A DNA stretch of 64,000 nt from an uncultured Eubacteriales bacterium (GTDB taxonomy: Bacteria; Bacillota; Clostridia; Oscillospirales; Acutalibacteraceae): contig CAKSEH010000006.1 of NCBI GenBank assembly GCA_934446475.1, positions 1-64,000 of the forward strand. Reading direction: 5' to 3'. Below the pieces are notes generated by a model. The model was not told the origin of the DNA. It worked only from the letters and a program-made list of their open reading frames with translations, and searched no databases. Below are positions 24,657-33,991 of this stretch, piece by piece. The position numbers were made by a program, and so were the translations under genes. The first letter of the stretch is position 1. Each line of letters opens with the position of its first letter.

Positions 24657-25715
24657 TTAAAACTTTTCTCCGCCGATGAAAACAGCTTTGATATTAAGTT
24701 CGCCGTCCGTTATAAGTAAATCTGCATCATATCCCTTTTCTATTTTTCCTTTTTTAATGCCGAGCATCTCGGCGGGGGTAAGCGTTGCGCATTTTACCGC
24801 ATCATCAAACGGTATACCGAACTCAATTGCCTTTTTAACACAGTCTGTAAGAGTAGCACAGCTTCCCGCTATAGTACCGTCGGCAAGGCGAGCGGCATTG
24901 TCTTTCAATATAACTTTAAGTCCCCCGGATTCGTATTCGCCGTCCGGCAGCCCTGCGCAACGGATACTGTCGCTTATCAAAACAAGTCTGTCGGCACCGA
25001 ACATCCTGTAAAGTGCAAGAACAGCTTGTTTTGAAACGTGAAAACCGTCGCATATAAGCTGAGCATATATTTGTTTTTCCACTGCCGCTCCTATAGGACC
25101 CGGACTGCGATGAAGAAGAGGCGGCATTGCGTTGAAGGTATGAGTAAGGCATTTTGCGCCGTTATCTATCGCCCTCAGCGCCGTGTCGCAATCACAGTCG
25201 GTATGTCCGATCGAGACGACACACCTATCCGAAACGGCTTTTATAAATTCCATACTCCCTTTAAGTTCCGGTGCGAGAGTTATCATTCTCACATTCTTGA
25301 AGCCCGAGAACTCCAAAACAGACGGGTTTTTTATATAAAGCTCGTTCTGAGCGCCTTTTTTGCTTTTTGATATATACGGTCCTTCAAGATGAAAACCTAA
25401 GATTTCGGCTCCCCTGTAGTCCGTTCTTGCCTCTGTGACTTTCTTAAGAGAATCGTTATCCATAGTCATAGTAGTCGGCAAAAAGGATGTGATTCCGTTC
25501 TCAGCATAGAATTCGCACATCTTCTTAAAATCGGCATCCATAGTGTCAAGCCCTATGCAGCCGTGAGTGTGAACATCTATTAGCCCCGGTATAACCGTAT
25601 TACCGCCGGCATCAAACCCTTTTGCGGTTTTTTTCTCGGTGATTTCGGTTATAACTCCGTTCTGCGCTATTATGTTGACGATTTTACCGTTAAGTTTTGC
25701 GTTATTTATTATCAT
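24657..25715 (-). CDS. nagA: N-acetylglucosamine-6-phosphate deacetylase
   Basis: 352 aa. Amidohydrolase fold: DVHTHGCIGLDTMD, HLEGPYIS, IGHTDCD and LTHTFNAMPPLLHR hold the metal and substrate residues, and catalytic Asp is in LISDSIRCAG. Produces GlcN-6-P plus acetate. Its ATG overlaps the stop of the ROK gene (ATGA). Confidence 0.95.
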   Translation of the reverse strand: MIINNAKLNGKIVNIIAQNGVITEITEKKTAKGFDAGGNTVIPGLIDVHTHGCIGLDTMDADFKKMCEFYAENGITSFLPTTMTMDNDSLKKVTEARTDYRGAEILGFHLEGPYISKSKKGAQNELYIKNPSVLEFSGFKNVRMITLAPELKGSMEFIKAVSDRCVVSIGHTDCDCDTALRAIDNGAKCLTHTFNAMPPLLHRSPGPIGAAVEKQIYAQLICDGFHVSKQAVLALYRMFGADRLVLISDSIRCAGLPDGEYESGGLKVILKDNAARLADGTIAGSCATLTDCVKKAIEFGIPFDDAVKCATLTPAEMLGIKKGKIEKGYDADLLITDGELNIKAVFIGGEKF

Positions 25716-26662
25716 TGCCCAAACCTCAAAAGATTTGCCGCTCCTATAATTCCCGCATCGTTATTAAGAACAGCCGCTCTGATTTCAGTCTGACAGTTAA
25801 CGGGATGATTAAGTCTTATATGTTCTCTTATCGGACCGAGAAGAGTTTCCCCTTCTTTTGAAATACCGCCCGAAATACAAATCACCGACGGACCGAATGT
25901 GTTTATCAGATTCACTATACCTATCGCCACCCAATCGGCATAAGTATCAACAACCTCTGCTGCGGCTTCGTCACCGAGCCTTAGAGCGTCAAACGCCGTT
26001 TTACCGTTTACGTTATCGAGACTTCCGCCTGCTGCCTGCCACATTTTGCTGTCTTTATTTTTAAGCATCGAATGGATAGTCTGCTCTATTAAAGCGCTCA
26101 CGGAAGCATACGCTTCAAAGCAGCCTCTTCTGCCGCAGGCACACTTTTCACCGTGGGCATTTATCACCATATGCCCGAGCTCGCCGCCGGAAAATTTATG
26201 ACCGCAGTAAAGCTTGCCGTCAATAATTATACCGCCGCCGATACCCGTTCCGAGGGTAACCGCAATAAGACTGTTTTCCTCTTCGCTTACTCCGCTTGCA
26301 ATGTATTCCCCGAGAGCTGCGGCGTTAGCGTCGTTTTCAAGATATACGGGTTTTTCCAGAGCTTCGCTTACAGCTTTGGAAAGTGGGAATTCTCTAAACT
26401 TCAAATTGCTTGCCGATATTACCACGCCGTTCTTATTATCGACAGCGCCGGGTGAACCTATTCCTACATATTCTATATCATCAAGCGTTTTATCGGAATT
26501 AGAAAGAGCAAGCTCTATAGCCTTAATTATTCTTTGACAGATTTCCTCATTTGTTGCGGGAAGACCCGTTTTTACAGATGCTTTTCCCAGTATCTTGAGC
26601 GGGGCTTCGACAACTCCGACGGCAATGTTCGTTCCGCCGAGATCTACACCTATTGTGCACAT
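25712..26662 (-). CDS. ROK-family sugar kinase
   Basis: 316 aa. DLGGTNIAVGVV ATP-binding start, catalytic LENDANAAALGE, and the ROK zinc motif CACGRRGCFEAYAS. No HTH, so it is a kinase rather than a repressor. Between nagB and nagA it most likely phosphorylates GlcNAc or another hexose; glucokinase activity is also possible. Confidence 0.93.
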   Translation of the reverse strand: MCTIGVDLGGTNIAVGVVEAPLKILGKASVKTGLPATNEEICQRIIKAIELALSNSDKTLDDIEYVGIGSPGAVDNKNGVVISASNLKFREFPLSKAVSEALEKPVYLENDANAAALGEYIASGVSEEENSLIAVTLGTGIGGGIIIDGKLYCGHKFSGGELGHMVINAHGEKCACGRRGCFEAYASVSALIEQTIHSMLKNKDSKMWQAAGGSLDNVNGKTAFDALRLGDEAAAEVVDTYADWVAIGIVNLINTFGPSVICISGGISKEGETLLGPIREHIRLNHPVNCQTEIRAAVLNNDAGIIGAANLLRFGQ

Positions 26663-26669
26663 ATAAATA

Positions 26670-27380
26670 CTACTCCTCGCTGTATATAACGGTTATATCC
26701 TTATGCAACTGAAGAATAGACGCCGGTATTCTCGGGGTTATAGGACCGAAAAACGCCCTGTTTACTATTTCTTCTTTATTTTTTCCGTTTGCAATAAGAA
26801 GTATCTTTTCAGCCTGCATTATTGATATCATTCCCATAGTTATTGCCTGTTTCGGAACATCTTCTATACTTTCAAAGAAACGGGAATTCGCTTCTATGGT
26901 GGACTCGTGAAGGTTTACAATATGAGTGTTTTTAACAAAATAATCATCCGGCTCGTTAAATCCTATATGACCGTCCGTCCCGATGCCGAGCAGTTGAAGG
27001 TCAATACCGCCGAGAGATTTTATTCTTTCGTCATACTTATGACATTCATCCTCAAGATTTTCGGCTGTTCCGCTCGGGACGAAAGTATTCTTAGAGTCTA
27101 TATTTATATGACTGAAAAAATTCTTTTCCATAAAATAGCGATAACTTTGACTGTTATCTCCGTCTAACCCTACATACTCGTCAAGATTTATCGAAGTGAC
27201 TCCCGAAAAATCTATATCGCCCTTATTATACCATTTTATAAGTTGTTCATATGTACCGAGCGGCGACGAACCCGTAGCAAGACCCAAAACACTGTCCGGC
27301 TTAATTATAACCTGAGCGGAAATTATATTTGCTGCCTGACGGCTCAAATGTTTATATGAATCAAGTTTTATAAATCTCAT
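26670..27380 (-). CDS. nagB: Glucosamine-6-phosphate deaminase
   Basis: 236 aa. SVLGLATGSSPLGTYEQL, INLDEYVGL (catalytic Asp), GIGTDGHIGFNEP and a proton-relay His region are typical. Converts GlcN-6-P to fructose-6-P and ammonia. First gene of nagB-ROK-nagA-PMI-like, divergent from an AraC regulator. Confidence 0.95.
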   Translation of the reverse strand: MRFIKLDSYKHLSRQAANIISAQVIIKPDSVLGLATGSSPLGTYEQLIKWYNKGDIDFSGVTSINLDEYVGLDGDNSQSYRYFMEKNFFSHINIDSKNTFVPSGTAENLEDECHKYDERIKSLGGIDLQLLGIGTDGHIGFNEPDDYFVKNTHIVNLHESTIEANSRFFESIEDVPKQAITMGMISIMQAEKILLIANGKNKEEIVNRAFFGPITPRIPASILQLHKDITVIYSEE

Positions 27381-27446
27381 AACAAGCTACTCCGACACTT
27401 TTTTTACCTTGAAATATTTTATCATATCACACCGTTATTTTCTTTA

Positions 27447-27563
27447 ACTATTTTGCCTATTGTTATAAATATTTTGACTTGATTATTCTTTGACATTGTG
27501 GTATCATATTGAAGAACAAGGTCTATTGTCAAAATAATTATATAAACTATAACTATTTTGACT
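27447..27563. promoter_or_regulatory. Repeated TATTTTGAC motifs between nagB and araC
   Basis: ACTATTTTG at 27447-27455, TATTTTGACTT at ~27470-27480, inverted GTCAAAATA at 27528-27536 and ACTATTTTGACTT at ~27552-27564. Four copies in 117 bp between divergent genes fit binding sites of the AraC-type regulator. Confidence 0.5.
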
Positions 27564-27587
27564 TTTCCCGAAAAGGAGGCAACCCAT

Positions 27588-28454
27588 TTGAAACTTGATA
27601 TATATAAGGAGATCACTCCTGTATTTTTTAACGACAGCTCGGTAAAAGTTATATCGTTTAAAACCGAGCCTCTTGAGGACTGTTTTCCGCTTCACTGGCA
27701 CGAACGGATCGAGTTTCTTTATATTTTAAAGGGAAGCATAAAGGTTATGATAAACGAAACCTGGGAAGAATTTTTCCCCGGCGATATAGCAATAATATGT
27801 CCGAGACAGCTGCATCAGGGAATAACGGGTGAAAACGGCGCAGATTACTTTTGCATTATGTTCGAGCCTGCTATTTTAAAGAACGGAACGCCCTCGTCCG
27901 ATAAATACATAACTCCGATCATAAACAATCAAATCCTGTTTAATAACCGCACGAGGGACGCCGAAATATCCGATATACTTTTGCGAATTCTTAACACAAG
28001 CTCACAAAAAGCCATTGCCGGTTCAATAAGAATGCAGGGCCTCGTTTATATGCTTATAGGGCTTTTATACCGCAATCTTAGGGTTATGAAAAAACAGGAA
28101 CAGGCAAACGACGATAAATTCGACGCTATAATAGCTTATGTTAACGAAAATTTTGTGAATATAGTAAATACAAAAACATTAAGCGAAGAATTCGGATACG
28201 ATGAAAGCTATTTTTGCAGAAGATTTAAAAATGTCACCGGCCTTTCGGTTATGAAATACATAAAAATACTCCGTCTTGAGCAGGCGCAGCATATGCTCAA
28301 GGAAACAGCAGAAAATGTTCATCGAATAGCGTCCGCCTGCGGTTTCAGTGACCACTGTTATTTTACAAGAAGCTTTCACGAATACTATGGATACACTCCG
28401 AGTCAGTTCAGAGAAAAAGCTTTGAAAACAAAACAAAAAATGAATCCGGACTGA
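27588..28454 (+). CDS. AraC-family regulator, probably of the nag operon
   Basis: 288 aa from TTG 27588, eight nt after AAGGAGG; an upstream TTG at 27558 has no such site. The N-terminal cupin domain (LHWHERIEFLYILKGSIKVMINETWEEFFPGDIAIICPRQLHQG) precedes two HTHs (TLSEEFGYDESYFCRRFKN, VHRIASACGFSDHCYFTRSFHEYYGYTPSQFR). Divergent from nagB with a shared repeat-bearing intergenic region. The effector may be an amino sugar. Confidence 0.9.
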   Translation: MKLDIYKEITPVFFNDSSVKVISFKTEPLEDCFPLHWHERIEFLYILKGSIKVMINETWEEFFPGDIAIICPRQLHQGITGENGADYFCIMFEPAILKNGTPSSDKYITPIINNQILFNNRTRDAEISDILLRILNTSSQKAIAGSIRMQGLVYMLIGLLYRNLRVMKKQEQANDDKFDAIIAYVNENFVNIVNTKTLSEEFGYDESYFCRRFKNVTGLSVMKYIKILRLEQAQHMLKETAENVHRIASACGFSDHCYFTRSFHEYYGYTPSQFREKALKTKQKMNPD

Positions 28455-28475
28455 AAAGAACGGGTTCATTTTTTT
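28439..28475 (+). terminator. Terminator of araC, overlapping its 3' end
   Basis: AATGAATCCG/CGGGTTCATT (one G-U) then TTTTT; the left arm is within the last codons. Confidence 0.75.
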
Positions 28476-28476
28476 A

Positions 28477-28505
28477 TTGCCTGATATAGGGTGCCGTGAT
28501 ATAAT
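28477..28505 (+). promoter_or_regulatory. Promoter of the esterase gene
   Basis: TTGCCT (28477-28482), 17-nt spacer, TATAAT (28500-28505). Confidence 0.65.
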
Positions 28506-28545
28506 AGTTTCAAACCGCCGCAAAGGCCCCGGTTATTTGATTTTA

Positions 28546-28563
28546 TGATATGATATCATATCA
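28546..28563. repeat. 18-bp perfect palindrome in the esterase leader
   Basis: TGATATGATATCATATCA, ending 3 nt before the AAGGAG. Downstream of the promoter, it could be an operator or an RNA hairpin over the ribosome-binding site. Confidence 0.5.
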
Positions 28564-28582
28564 ATTAAGGAGAAAAATCCAT

Positions 28583-29338
28583 ATGAAAACATTCAAAAAC
28601 ATTCGTTACAGTGATATAGGACACGAACGGCAGGTGCTTGATTTGTATATTCCTGACGGCGGATCCGAATTTCCGGTTTTTGTATACTTCCACGGAGGCG
28701 GTCTTGAATCCGGTTCAAAGGATGAACTTTTATTTATTGAAGATATTGTAAACAGAAAAATAGCAGTTGCCTGCGCAAACTACAGGTTATACCCAACTGC
28801 AGTATTCCCCGATTTTATAAGAGACGCCGCAGCTGCAACAGCATATGTCCTGAAAAATATTTCAAAATACTTAAAGCCTTCATCTTTTTTTATAGGGGGA
28901 AGCTCTGCAGGCGGATATATAACACAAATGCTGTGTTTTGATAAAAAATATCTTGCCGCTTACGGCATAGATTCTGACAGCATATCAGGATATTTTATGG
29001 ACGCAGGTCAACCGACTGCTCATTTTAACGTTTTAAGAGAACGGGGACTTGACACAAGGAAAATCATAGTTGATGAATCTGCTCCGCTCTATTTTATTGA
29101 GGAAGGCAGAAATTATGCCCCGATGCAAATAACGGTAAGTGATAATGATATGGAAAACCGTTATGAGCAGACAAATCTGCTTATAGAGACTCTCAGGCAT
29201 TTTGGGTGTGATATGTCTAAAGTTATTTATAAATGTGTTGAAAACAGCACACACTGTTCATATCTTAACAGTAAGGAGCCTGACGGCACATATACATTTG
29301 CAAATATGGTAGTTTCTTTCATAGACAAATTCAGATAA
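28583..29338 (+). CDS. Alpha/beta-hydrolase esterase
   Basis: 251 aa from ATG 28583 (AAGGAG upstream); an ATG at 28550 has no ribosome-binding site. VYFHGGGLESGS supplies the HGGG oxyanion loop, GGSSAGGYI the nucleophile Ser, VSDNDMENR a candidate Asp and ENSTHCSYL the His. No signal peptide. It resembles small carboxylesterases of the HGGG type; the substrate is unknown. Confidence 0.85.
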   Translation: MKTFKNIRYSDIGHERQVLDLYIPDGGSEFPVFVYFHGGGLESGSKDELLFIEDIVNRKIAVACANYRLYPTAVFPDFIRDAAAATAYVLKNISKYLKPSSFFIGGSSAGGYITQMLCFDKKYLAAYGIDSDSISGYFMDAGQPTAHFNVLRERGLDTRKIIVDESAPLYFIEEGRNYAPMQITVSDNDMENRYEQTNLLIETLRHFGCDMSKVIYKCVENSTHCSYLNSKEPDGTYTFANMVVSFIDKFR

Positions 29339-29385
29339 AAAGACCGAGGCTGTAAAAACACAAAAATTTACAGCCTCGGTCTTTT
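29337..29385. terminator. Bidirectional terminator
   Basis: 19-bp stem AAAAGACCGAGGCTGTAAA / TTTACAGCCTCGGTCTTTT shared by the converging esterase and degV genes. Confidence 0.9.
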
Positions 29386-29406
29386 ATACACCGTACAAAG
29401 AAAATT

Positions 29407-30306
29407 TTATTTTCCGTTTTCGGCACGCTCATCGCCCATAAAGTACACCGCAACCGTTCCGGGACCGCAATGGGAAGCTATTATATTGCCTATCTCGTAA
29501 GTTTTAATTTTACCCTTAAGATTAGGCATAGCCGCAACAAGCGCTTTTTTCAGTTCGTAAGCTTCTTCGGGAGAATCGGAATGTGATATAAAGCATTTGC
29601 CGTTATAATTTTTACCGTTAACTGCGTGCTTTAAAACTTCATCAACGGTTGCATTTATCGCATTCTTTTTACCTCTGACCTTTGAGTATGCTATTATTTT
29701 ACCCGAATAGTCAAGGTGCATAAGCGGGCATATTCCGAGTATGGAGGCAGCAGTAGCCGCAACCCCGGACACTCTGCCGGAACGCTTAAAATACTTAAGA
29801 TCGGTCGAGAAGAACTGATGGTGAACAAAATGGGCATTATCGGTAACCCATTTTGCAATATCCTCCATTGACTTTCCGCTGTCTCTGAGGTCAGCGGCAG
29901 TGTCGGTTATAAGACCGTATCCGCTGCAGCTGCAGGTTGTATCTATAACCGTTATCTTTCTTTCGGGGAATTCGCCTTTCAGTTTTTCGACAGCCTTATA
30001 AGCATTGTCTACCGAAGGCGTCATACCCGAACCGAAAGCAAGATGCAGTACATCTCCCTTTTGAAGGAGGTCCTTAAAATAGTCATAATATTTGTATTCG
30101 TTGATCTGTGAAGTTTGGGGTAATGCACCGTTATGAAGTTTATTATAGAACTCCTTGAGTTCTTCCGAACTTCTGCACATACAGTCCTCATACTCCGCAC
30201 CGTCAAGAATGTAAGTATAAAAAAGAACCGAAATATCTCTGCCCGTCACATAATCATAGGGAATATCGACCGTTGACTCACAAGATAAAATAAAATTGCT
30301 GTTCAC
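29407..30306 (-). CDS. DegV-family fatty-acid-binding protein
   Basis: 299 aa from GTG 30306, seven nt after GGAGG. DegV hallmarks: CESTVDIPYDY at the start, LPQTSQINEYKYYDYF, HLAFGSGMTPSV, and IIASHCGPGTVAVYF near the end. Family members bind a fatty acid and, as FakB, present it to FakA kinase; no fakA is in the window. A second degV is at 52077. Confidence 0.9.
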   Translation of the reverse strand: MNSNFILSCESTVDIPYDYVTGRDISVLFYTYILDGAEYEDCMCRSSEELKEFYNKLHNGALPQTSQINEYKYYDYFKDLLQKGDVLHLAFGSGMTPSVDNAYKAVEKLKGEFPERKITVIDTTCSCSGYGLITDTAADLRDSGKSMEDIAKWVTDNAHFVHHQFFSTDLKYFKRSGRVSGVAATAASILGICPLMHLDYSGKIIAYSKVRGKKNAINATVDEVLKHAVNGKNYNGKCFISHSDSPEEAYELKKALVAAMPNLKGKIKTYEIGNIIASHCGPGTVAVYFMGDERAENGK

Positions 30307-30462
30307 TGTATTTCCTCCATTATCAAAGGCAAATTACGCTGCCGATATTATTTTTGCAGCAGCACTGCCGGATTTGCTGTCTGTCAAATTTAGCATTCCA
30401 CGAACTATTTTATTTATTGTACCTTATAAGTTCAACCTACCGAAGCGCAATTTCAGTCTACA

Positions 30463-30508
30463 GAGAAAAAATCCGACAGTAGAGCATTTTGTTCACTCTA
30501 CTGTCGGT
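30463..30508 (-). terminator. Terminator of the MBL-fold gene
   Basis: 12-bp CCGACAGTAGAG/CTCTACTGTCGG stem with ATTTTTTC following on the minus strand. The rest of 30307-30470, the DegV leader, shows no clear gene or promoter. Confidence 0.85.
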
Positions 30509-30518
30509 AGAAACGCCG

Positions 30519-31430
30519 TTATTTCTCGGTTGACGGGTATATTCCGTTGCTGTCCACCGCAAAAGTAATATCACCGTTTAAATCTGTTCGGTAAAATTCG
30601 ATCCGTTTTTCTTCAAGTCTTGCAATCGTTGCCTCACCCGGATGTGAATAAATATTTCCGAGTCCGCAGGAAATCGAAGCATATTCGGGAGAGCAGGCAG
30701 CAAGAAAATCTTCGGTTGAAGAGGTGTTGCTTCCGTGATGCCCGACTTTCAGAACGTTGCATTTAATATTGAGTTTTTGGGAAAGCAGTCTCTTCTCGGC
30801 AGCCTTGCCTGCATCGCCTGTGAAAAGGAATTTCTTTCCGTGAATTTCAGCCATAGCAAAAACCGAGCGATCATTTTCGTCCGATTCATCACCGAAATAT
30901 CCGAGAACGGTAAGCTCGCAGTCTCCGAATTTTATTACCATTCCCTGCTTTGCTATGTAAAGTTCGCCGTCCTCCGCAAGGACGGTTTTCTTTGCGTTTA
31001 CGGCGCCGCTTAGCATACTGTCGCTTTTCGACGGATCGGGATATATAAGATTTGAAACATTAAATCTTGAAGTGACGGCGTCAATACCTCCGGCGTGATC
31101 GTTGTGAAAGTGCGAAAGCATAATCGTATTTATATCGGTAATACCGTATTTTTTAAGTTTTGCACAGAGCTCGTCGGCTCCCTCGGGTGTTCCGGTATCG
31201 ATAAGCATAGATACGCCGTTACTTGTGATTAAAGCGCAGTCGCCCTGTCCGACATCAAGAAACCTTACATAATCATCACATTTTCCGACCTGAACCGGAT
31301 TATCGGAAGTTGTTTTTTCATTATGCAGTTTATCGGAATTTACAGTTAAAAGCAGGGCAATTAAAACAAACAGTAATGCGATGATCGCAGTTGAGAGTGT
31401 CCGTTTTGAATGAGCCCTTTTAATTGACAT
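30519..31430 (-). CDS. Membrane-anchored ComEC-like MBL-fold hydrolase
   Basis: 303 aa. One N-terminal transmembrane helix (~13-30) and an extracytoplasmic metallo-beta-lactamase fold with FLDVGQGDCALI, LIDTGTPEG, SHFHNDHAGG, FTGDAGKAAEKRL and KVGHHGSNTSS. This matches the C-terminal domain of ComEC without its channel, a common stand-alone protein. Phosphodiesterase/nuclease activity is inferred. Four nt from ftsK. Confidence 0.88.
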   Translation of the reverse strand: MSIKRAHSKRTLSTAIIALLFVLIALLLTVNSDKLHNEKTTSDNPVQVGKCDDYVRFLDVGQGDCALITSNGVSMLIDTGTPEGADELCAKLKKYGITDINTIMLSHFHNDHAGGIDAVTSRFNVSNLIYPDPSKSDSMLSGAVNAKKTVLAEDGELYIAKQGMVIKFGDCELTVLGYFGDESDENDRSVFAMAEIHGKKFLFTGDAGKAAEKRLLSQKLNIKCNVLKVGHHGSNTSSTEDFLAACSPEYASISCGLGNIYSHPGEATIARLEEKRIEFYRTDLNGDITFAVDSNGIYPSTEK

Positions 31431-31433
31431 TTA

Positions 31434-33884
31434 TTATTCTCCCCTGGCTTCCTTTTCTAAAAGCTGATCCTTTGTAATCAGGACCTTTCTCGGCTTAGAT
31501 CCTTCGTAAGGACCGACAACACCCCTCTGTTCCATTTCGTCGACTATCCTTGCGGCTCTTGCATATCCGAGCTTCAGTTTCCGCTGCAAAAGCGATGTCG
31601 ATGCCATTCCCTGCTCTACTACCACCTTTATCGCTTCATCAAGCATAGGATCGTCGTCCGGAGCGTCTTCTTCAAGACCCGTACGCTTTTGTTCTTCTAT
31701 GGCGGCTTTGCGTTCTATTTCAACCATAATATCATCATCATAATCCGCATTGCCGCTCTTTTTAACAAACTCAACTACCTTTTCAACCTCTTCGTCGCTG
31801 ACAAAACAACCTTGAAGTCTCTTAGGTTTTGCCGAACCGACAGGGCTGAACAGCATATCTCCCCTTCCGAGAAGCTTTTCGGCGCCGCTTGAATCGAGTA
31901 TCGTTCGACTGTCTATCTGCGATGAAACCGCAAAGGCTATACGGGTGGGAATGTTTGCTTTAATAACACCGGTCACGACATTTACAGACGGTCTCTGTGT
32001 TGCTATAAGCAGGTGTATACCCGCAGCTCTCGCTTTTGCTGCAATTCGGTTTATTGAATCTTCAACCTCTCTCGGTGCTGTCATCATAAGGTCGGCAAGC
32101 TCATCTATTATAATAACGATATGAGGCATTTTTTTAACCTCGGGCTCGTTCTTCAAGGTATCTACAAGTTTGTTATATCCGGCTATATCACGAACGCATC
32201 TGTCGGCAAACATCTGATAACGCTTTTCCATCTCACTGACCGCCCAACCGAGTGCGCCTGCAGCCTTTCTCGGTTCTGTTACAACCGGAATAAGAAGGTG
32301 CGGTATACCGTTATATACGCCCAGTTCGACAACCTTCGGGTCTATCATAAGAAGTTTAACATCCTCAGGAGTTGCCTTATAGAGAATACTCATTATAAAC
32401 GAATTTATGCAAACCGATTTGCCCGAACCGGTTGCACCTGCAATAAGACCGTGCGGCATCTTTGCAATATCCGTTACCACTACGTTGCCGCCTATATCCT
32501 TACCCATAGCAACCGTAAGTTTGCTCTTTGACGCATTAAACGCAGGTGACTCAATAATTTCTCTTATAGAGACAACCGAACTTGTTTTATTGGGGACCTC
32601 TATTCCGACAGCCGCTTTGTTCGGTATCGGCGCTTCGATACGCACACCGGCAGCCGCAAGGCTGAGAGCAATATCATCGGCAAGACCCGTAATTTTACTT
32701 ATTTTAACGCCGGCACAGGGTTGGAGTTCATACCTCGTAACCGTAGGTCCTCTGCTTATATCGACAATTCTCGTTTCAACGCCGAAACTTTTAAGTGTCG
32801 CCACAAGACGCTCGGCAGTATTATCAAGCTCAGCTGCGAGAGCCTTTGCGTTGGAATGAGGATTTTGATTAAGGAGATCAATAGGCGGAAATTTATATTT
32901 AAAATCGCTCCCCTGCAAAGCTATTGCTTCGGCAACAACTTCTTTTTCTTTATCAAAATCAACCTCGATTTTTTCTGCGTTCTCATTGTTCTCTATGTGC
33001 TCGGGTTCACTCTCCGCTTTTGCCGCCTCAATGGCATTATCAATATCGGATTGTTTTTCCCCGGGGGGTTCGGAAATCTCCGTTTTATCTTCCGTAACCT
33101 TATCGTAATAGGTGTCGACTACCTTTTTTTGCATCTCATCCGGTGTAAGTTCCTTTTTCTTGCGTTTCTCGGGGATATCATCGACCGGAATATCGGGATT
33201 AAAGCCCTTAACGACCTTTATCTTAGGCTTTTTCCCGTTGTTATCCTCTTCGGGCAAAGGAGAAGGTTCTTCCCTATCATTTCTTAATTTATACGCATTT
33301 TCCGCTTGTTCGGAAACGGCCTTGACCGGTTTTGCGACCGCTTTAAAGAATGAAACGAGAGTGGTTCCCGTTATAATCATAACAAAAACAAAAATAAGGA
33401 TAATGAGCGTTATTGCAGCAGGAGTTTTTCCGAATGCCGCTCCTAACGGATGACTCAACAAAGCTCCGAAAACTCCGCCGCCTTTTACAGCCTCAGCAAC
33501 CTTATCTCCGGCAGACCACACTGTCTTTATATGCTCGGTGAAAGTGAGTGTATCGGTAAAAATTGCAAACTCGTCAATAACCGCACCTATAAGCCAGACG
33601 AGCACTCCCGTTTCGGTAATCTTTGCCGAAACCGAAGAGGAATCCCTATCAAGCGCTATTATTACCGCAACTATGCCGAGCAAGGGCGGATATATAAATG
33701 CCGTAACACCGAATGTGCTGAACATAAAACAGTGCATAACGGTCCAAACATTTTTTCCCGGAATAAGCACTATGCACATAAGGAAAACAGCCGCCGCAAA
33801 CAATATTACAGCGCACAGCTGACGGTTAACCGTGTTTTTGTTTGTTGCGGGCGCCGTTGCCTTTTTCTTTTTCTTTGCTGCCAT
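31434..33884 (-). CDS. ftsK: DNA translocase FtsK/SpoIIIE
   Basis: 816 aa. Four membrane segments in ~25-185, a charged linker (~200-320), then the motor: Walker A GATGSGKSVCINSF, Walker B HIVIIIDELADLMM, LIATQRPSVNVVTG, and the winged-helix gamma domain (LLQRKLKLGYARAARIVDEMEQRGVVGP) that reads KOPS/SRS. Pumps chromosome DNA across the division or sporulation septum. A TepA-like protease lies nearby, as in Bacillus. Confidence 0.96.
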   Translation of the reverse strand: MAAKKKKKATAPATNKNTVNRQLCAVILFAAAVFLMCIVLIPGKNVWTVMHCFMFSTFGVTAFIYPPLLGIVAVIIALDRDSSSVSAKITETGVLVWLIGAVIDEFAIFTDTLTFTEHIKTVWSAGDKVAEAVKGGGVFGALLSHPLGAAFGKTPAAITLIILIFVFVMIITGTTLVSFFKAVAKPVKAVSEQAENAYKLRNDREEPSPLPEEDNNGKKPKIKVVKGFNPDIPVDDIPEKRKKKELTPDEMQKKVVDTYYDKVTEDKTEISEPPGEKQSDIDNAIEAAKAESEPEHIENNENAEKIEVDFDKEKEVVAEAIALQGSDFKYKFPPIDLLNQNPHSNAKALAAELDNTAERLVATLKSFGVETRIVDISRGPTVTRYELQPCAGVKISKITGLADDIALSLAAAGVRIEAPIPNKAAVGIEVPNKTSSVVSIREIIESPAFNASKSKLTVAMGKDIGGNVVVTDIAKMPHGLIAGATGSGKSVCINSFIMSILYKATPEDVKLLMIDPKVVELGVYNGIPHLLIPVVTEPRKAAGALGWAVSEMEKRYQMFADRCVRDIAGYNKLVDTLKNEPEVKKMPHIVIIIDELADLMMTAPREVEDSINRIAAKARAAGIHLLIATQRPSVNVVTGVIKANIPTRIAFAVSSQIDSRTILDSSGAEKLLGRGDMLFSPVGSAKPKRLQGCFVSDEEVEKVVEFVKKSGNADYDDDIMVEIERKAAIEEQKRTGLEEDAPDDDPMLDEAIKVVVEQGMASTSLLQRKLKLGYARAARIVDEMEQRGVVGPYEGSKPRKVLITKDQLLEKEARGE

Positions 33885-33991
33885 AAAATAACCTCTTTAA
33901 TTATGTATACAATATTATTATACCTTCAAGCAGGTTTATTTTCAAGCATAAAATCGGCAGCAACAAATTTACCTCAATTTTAAAGTTAATG

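Noticed and set aside
30307..30470. Promoter TTGACA in the DegV leader
   Set aside because: A minus-strand TTGACA is present but no acceptable -10 at 16-18 nt was found.
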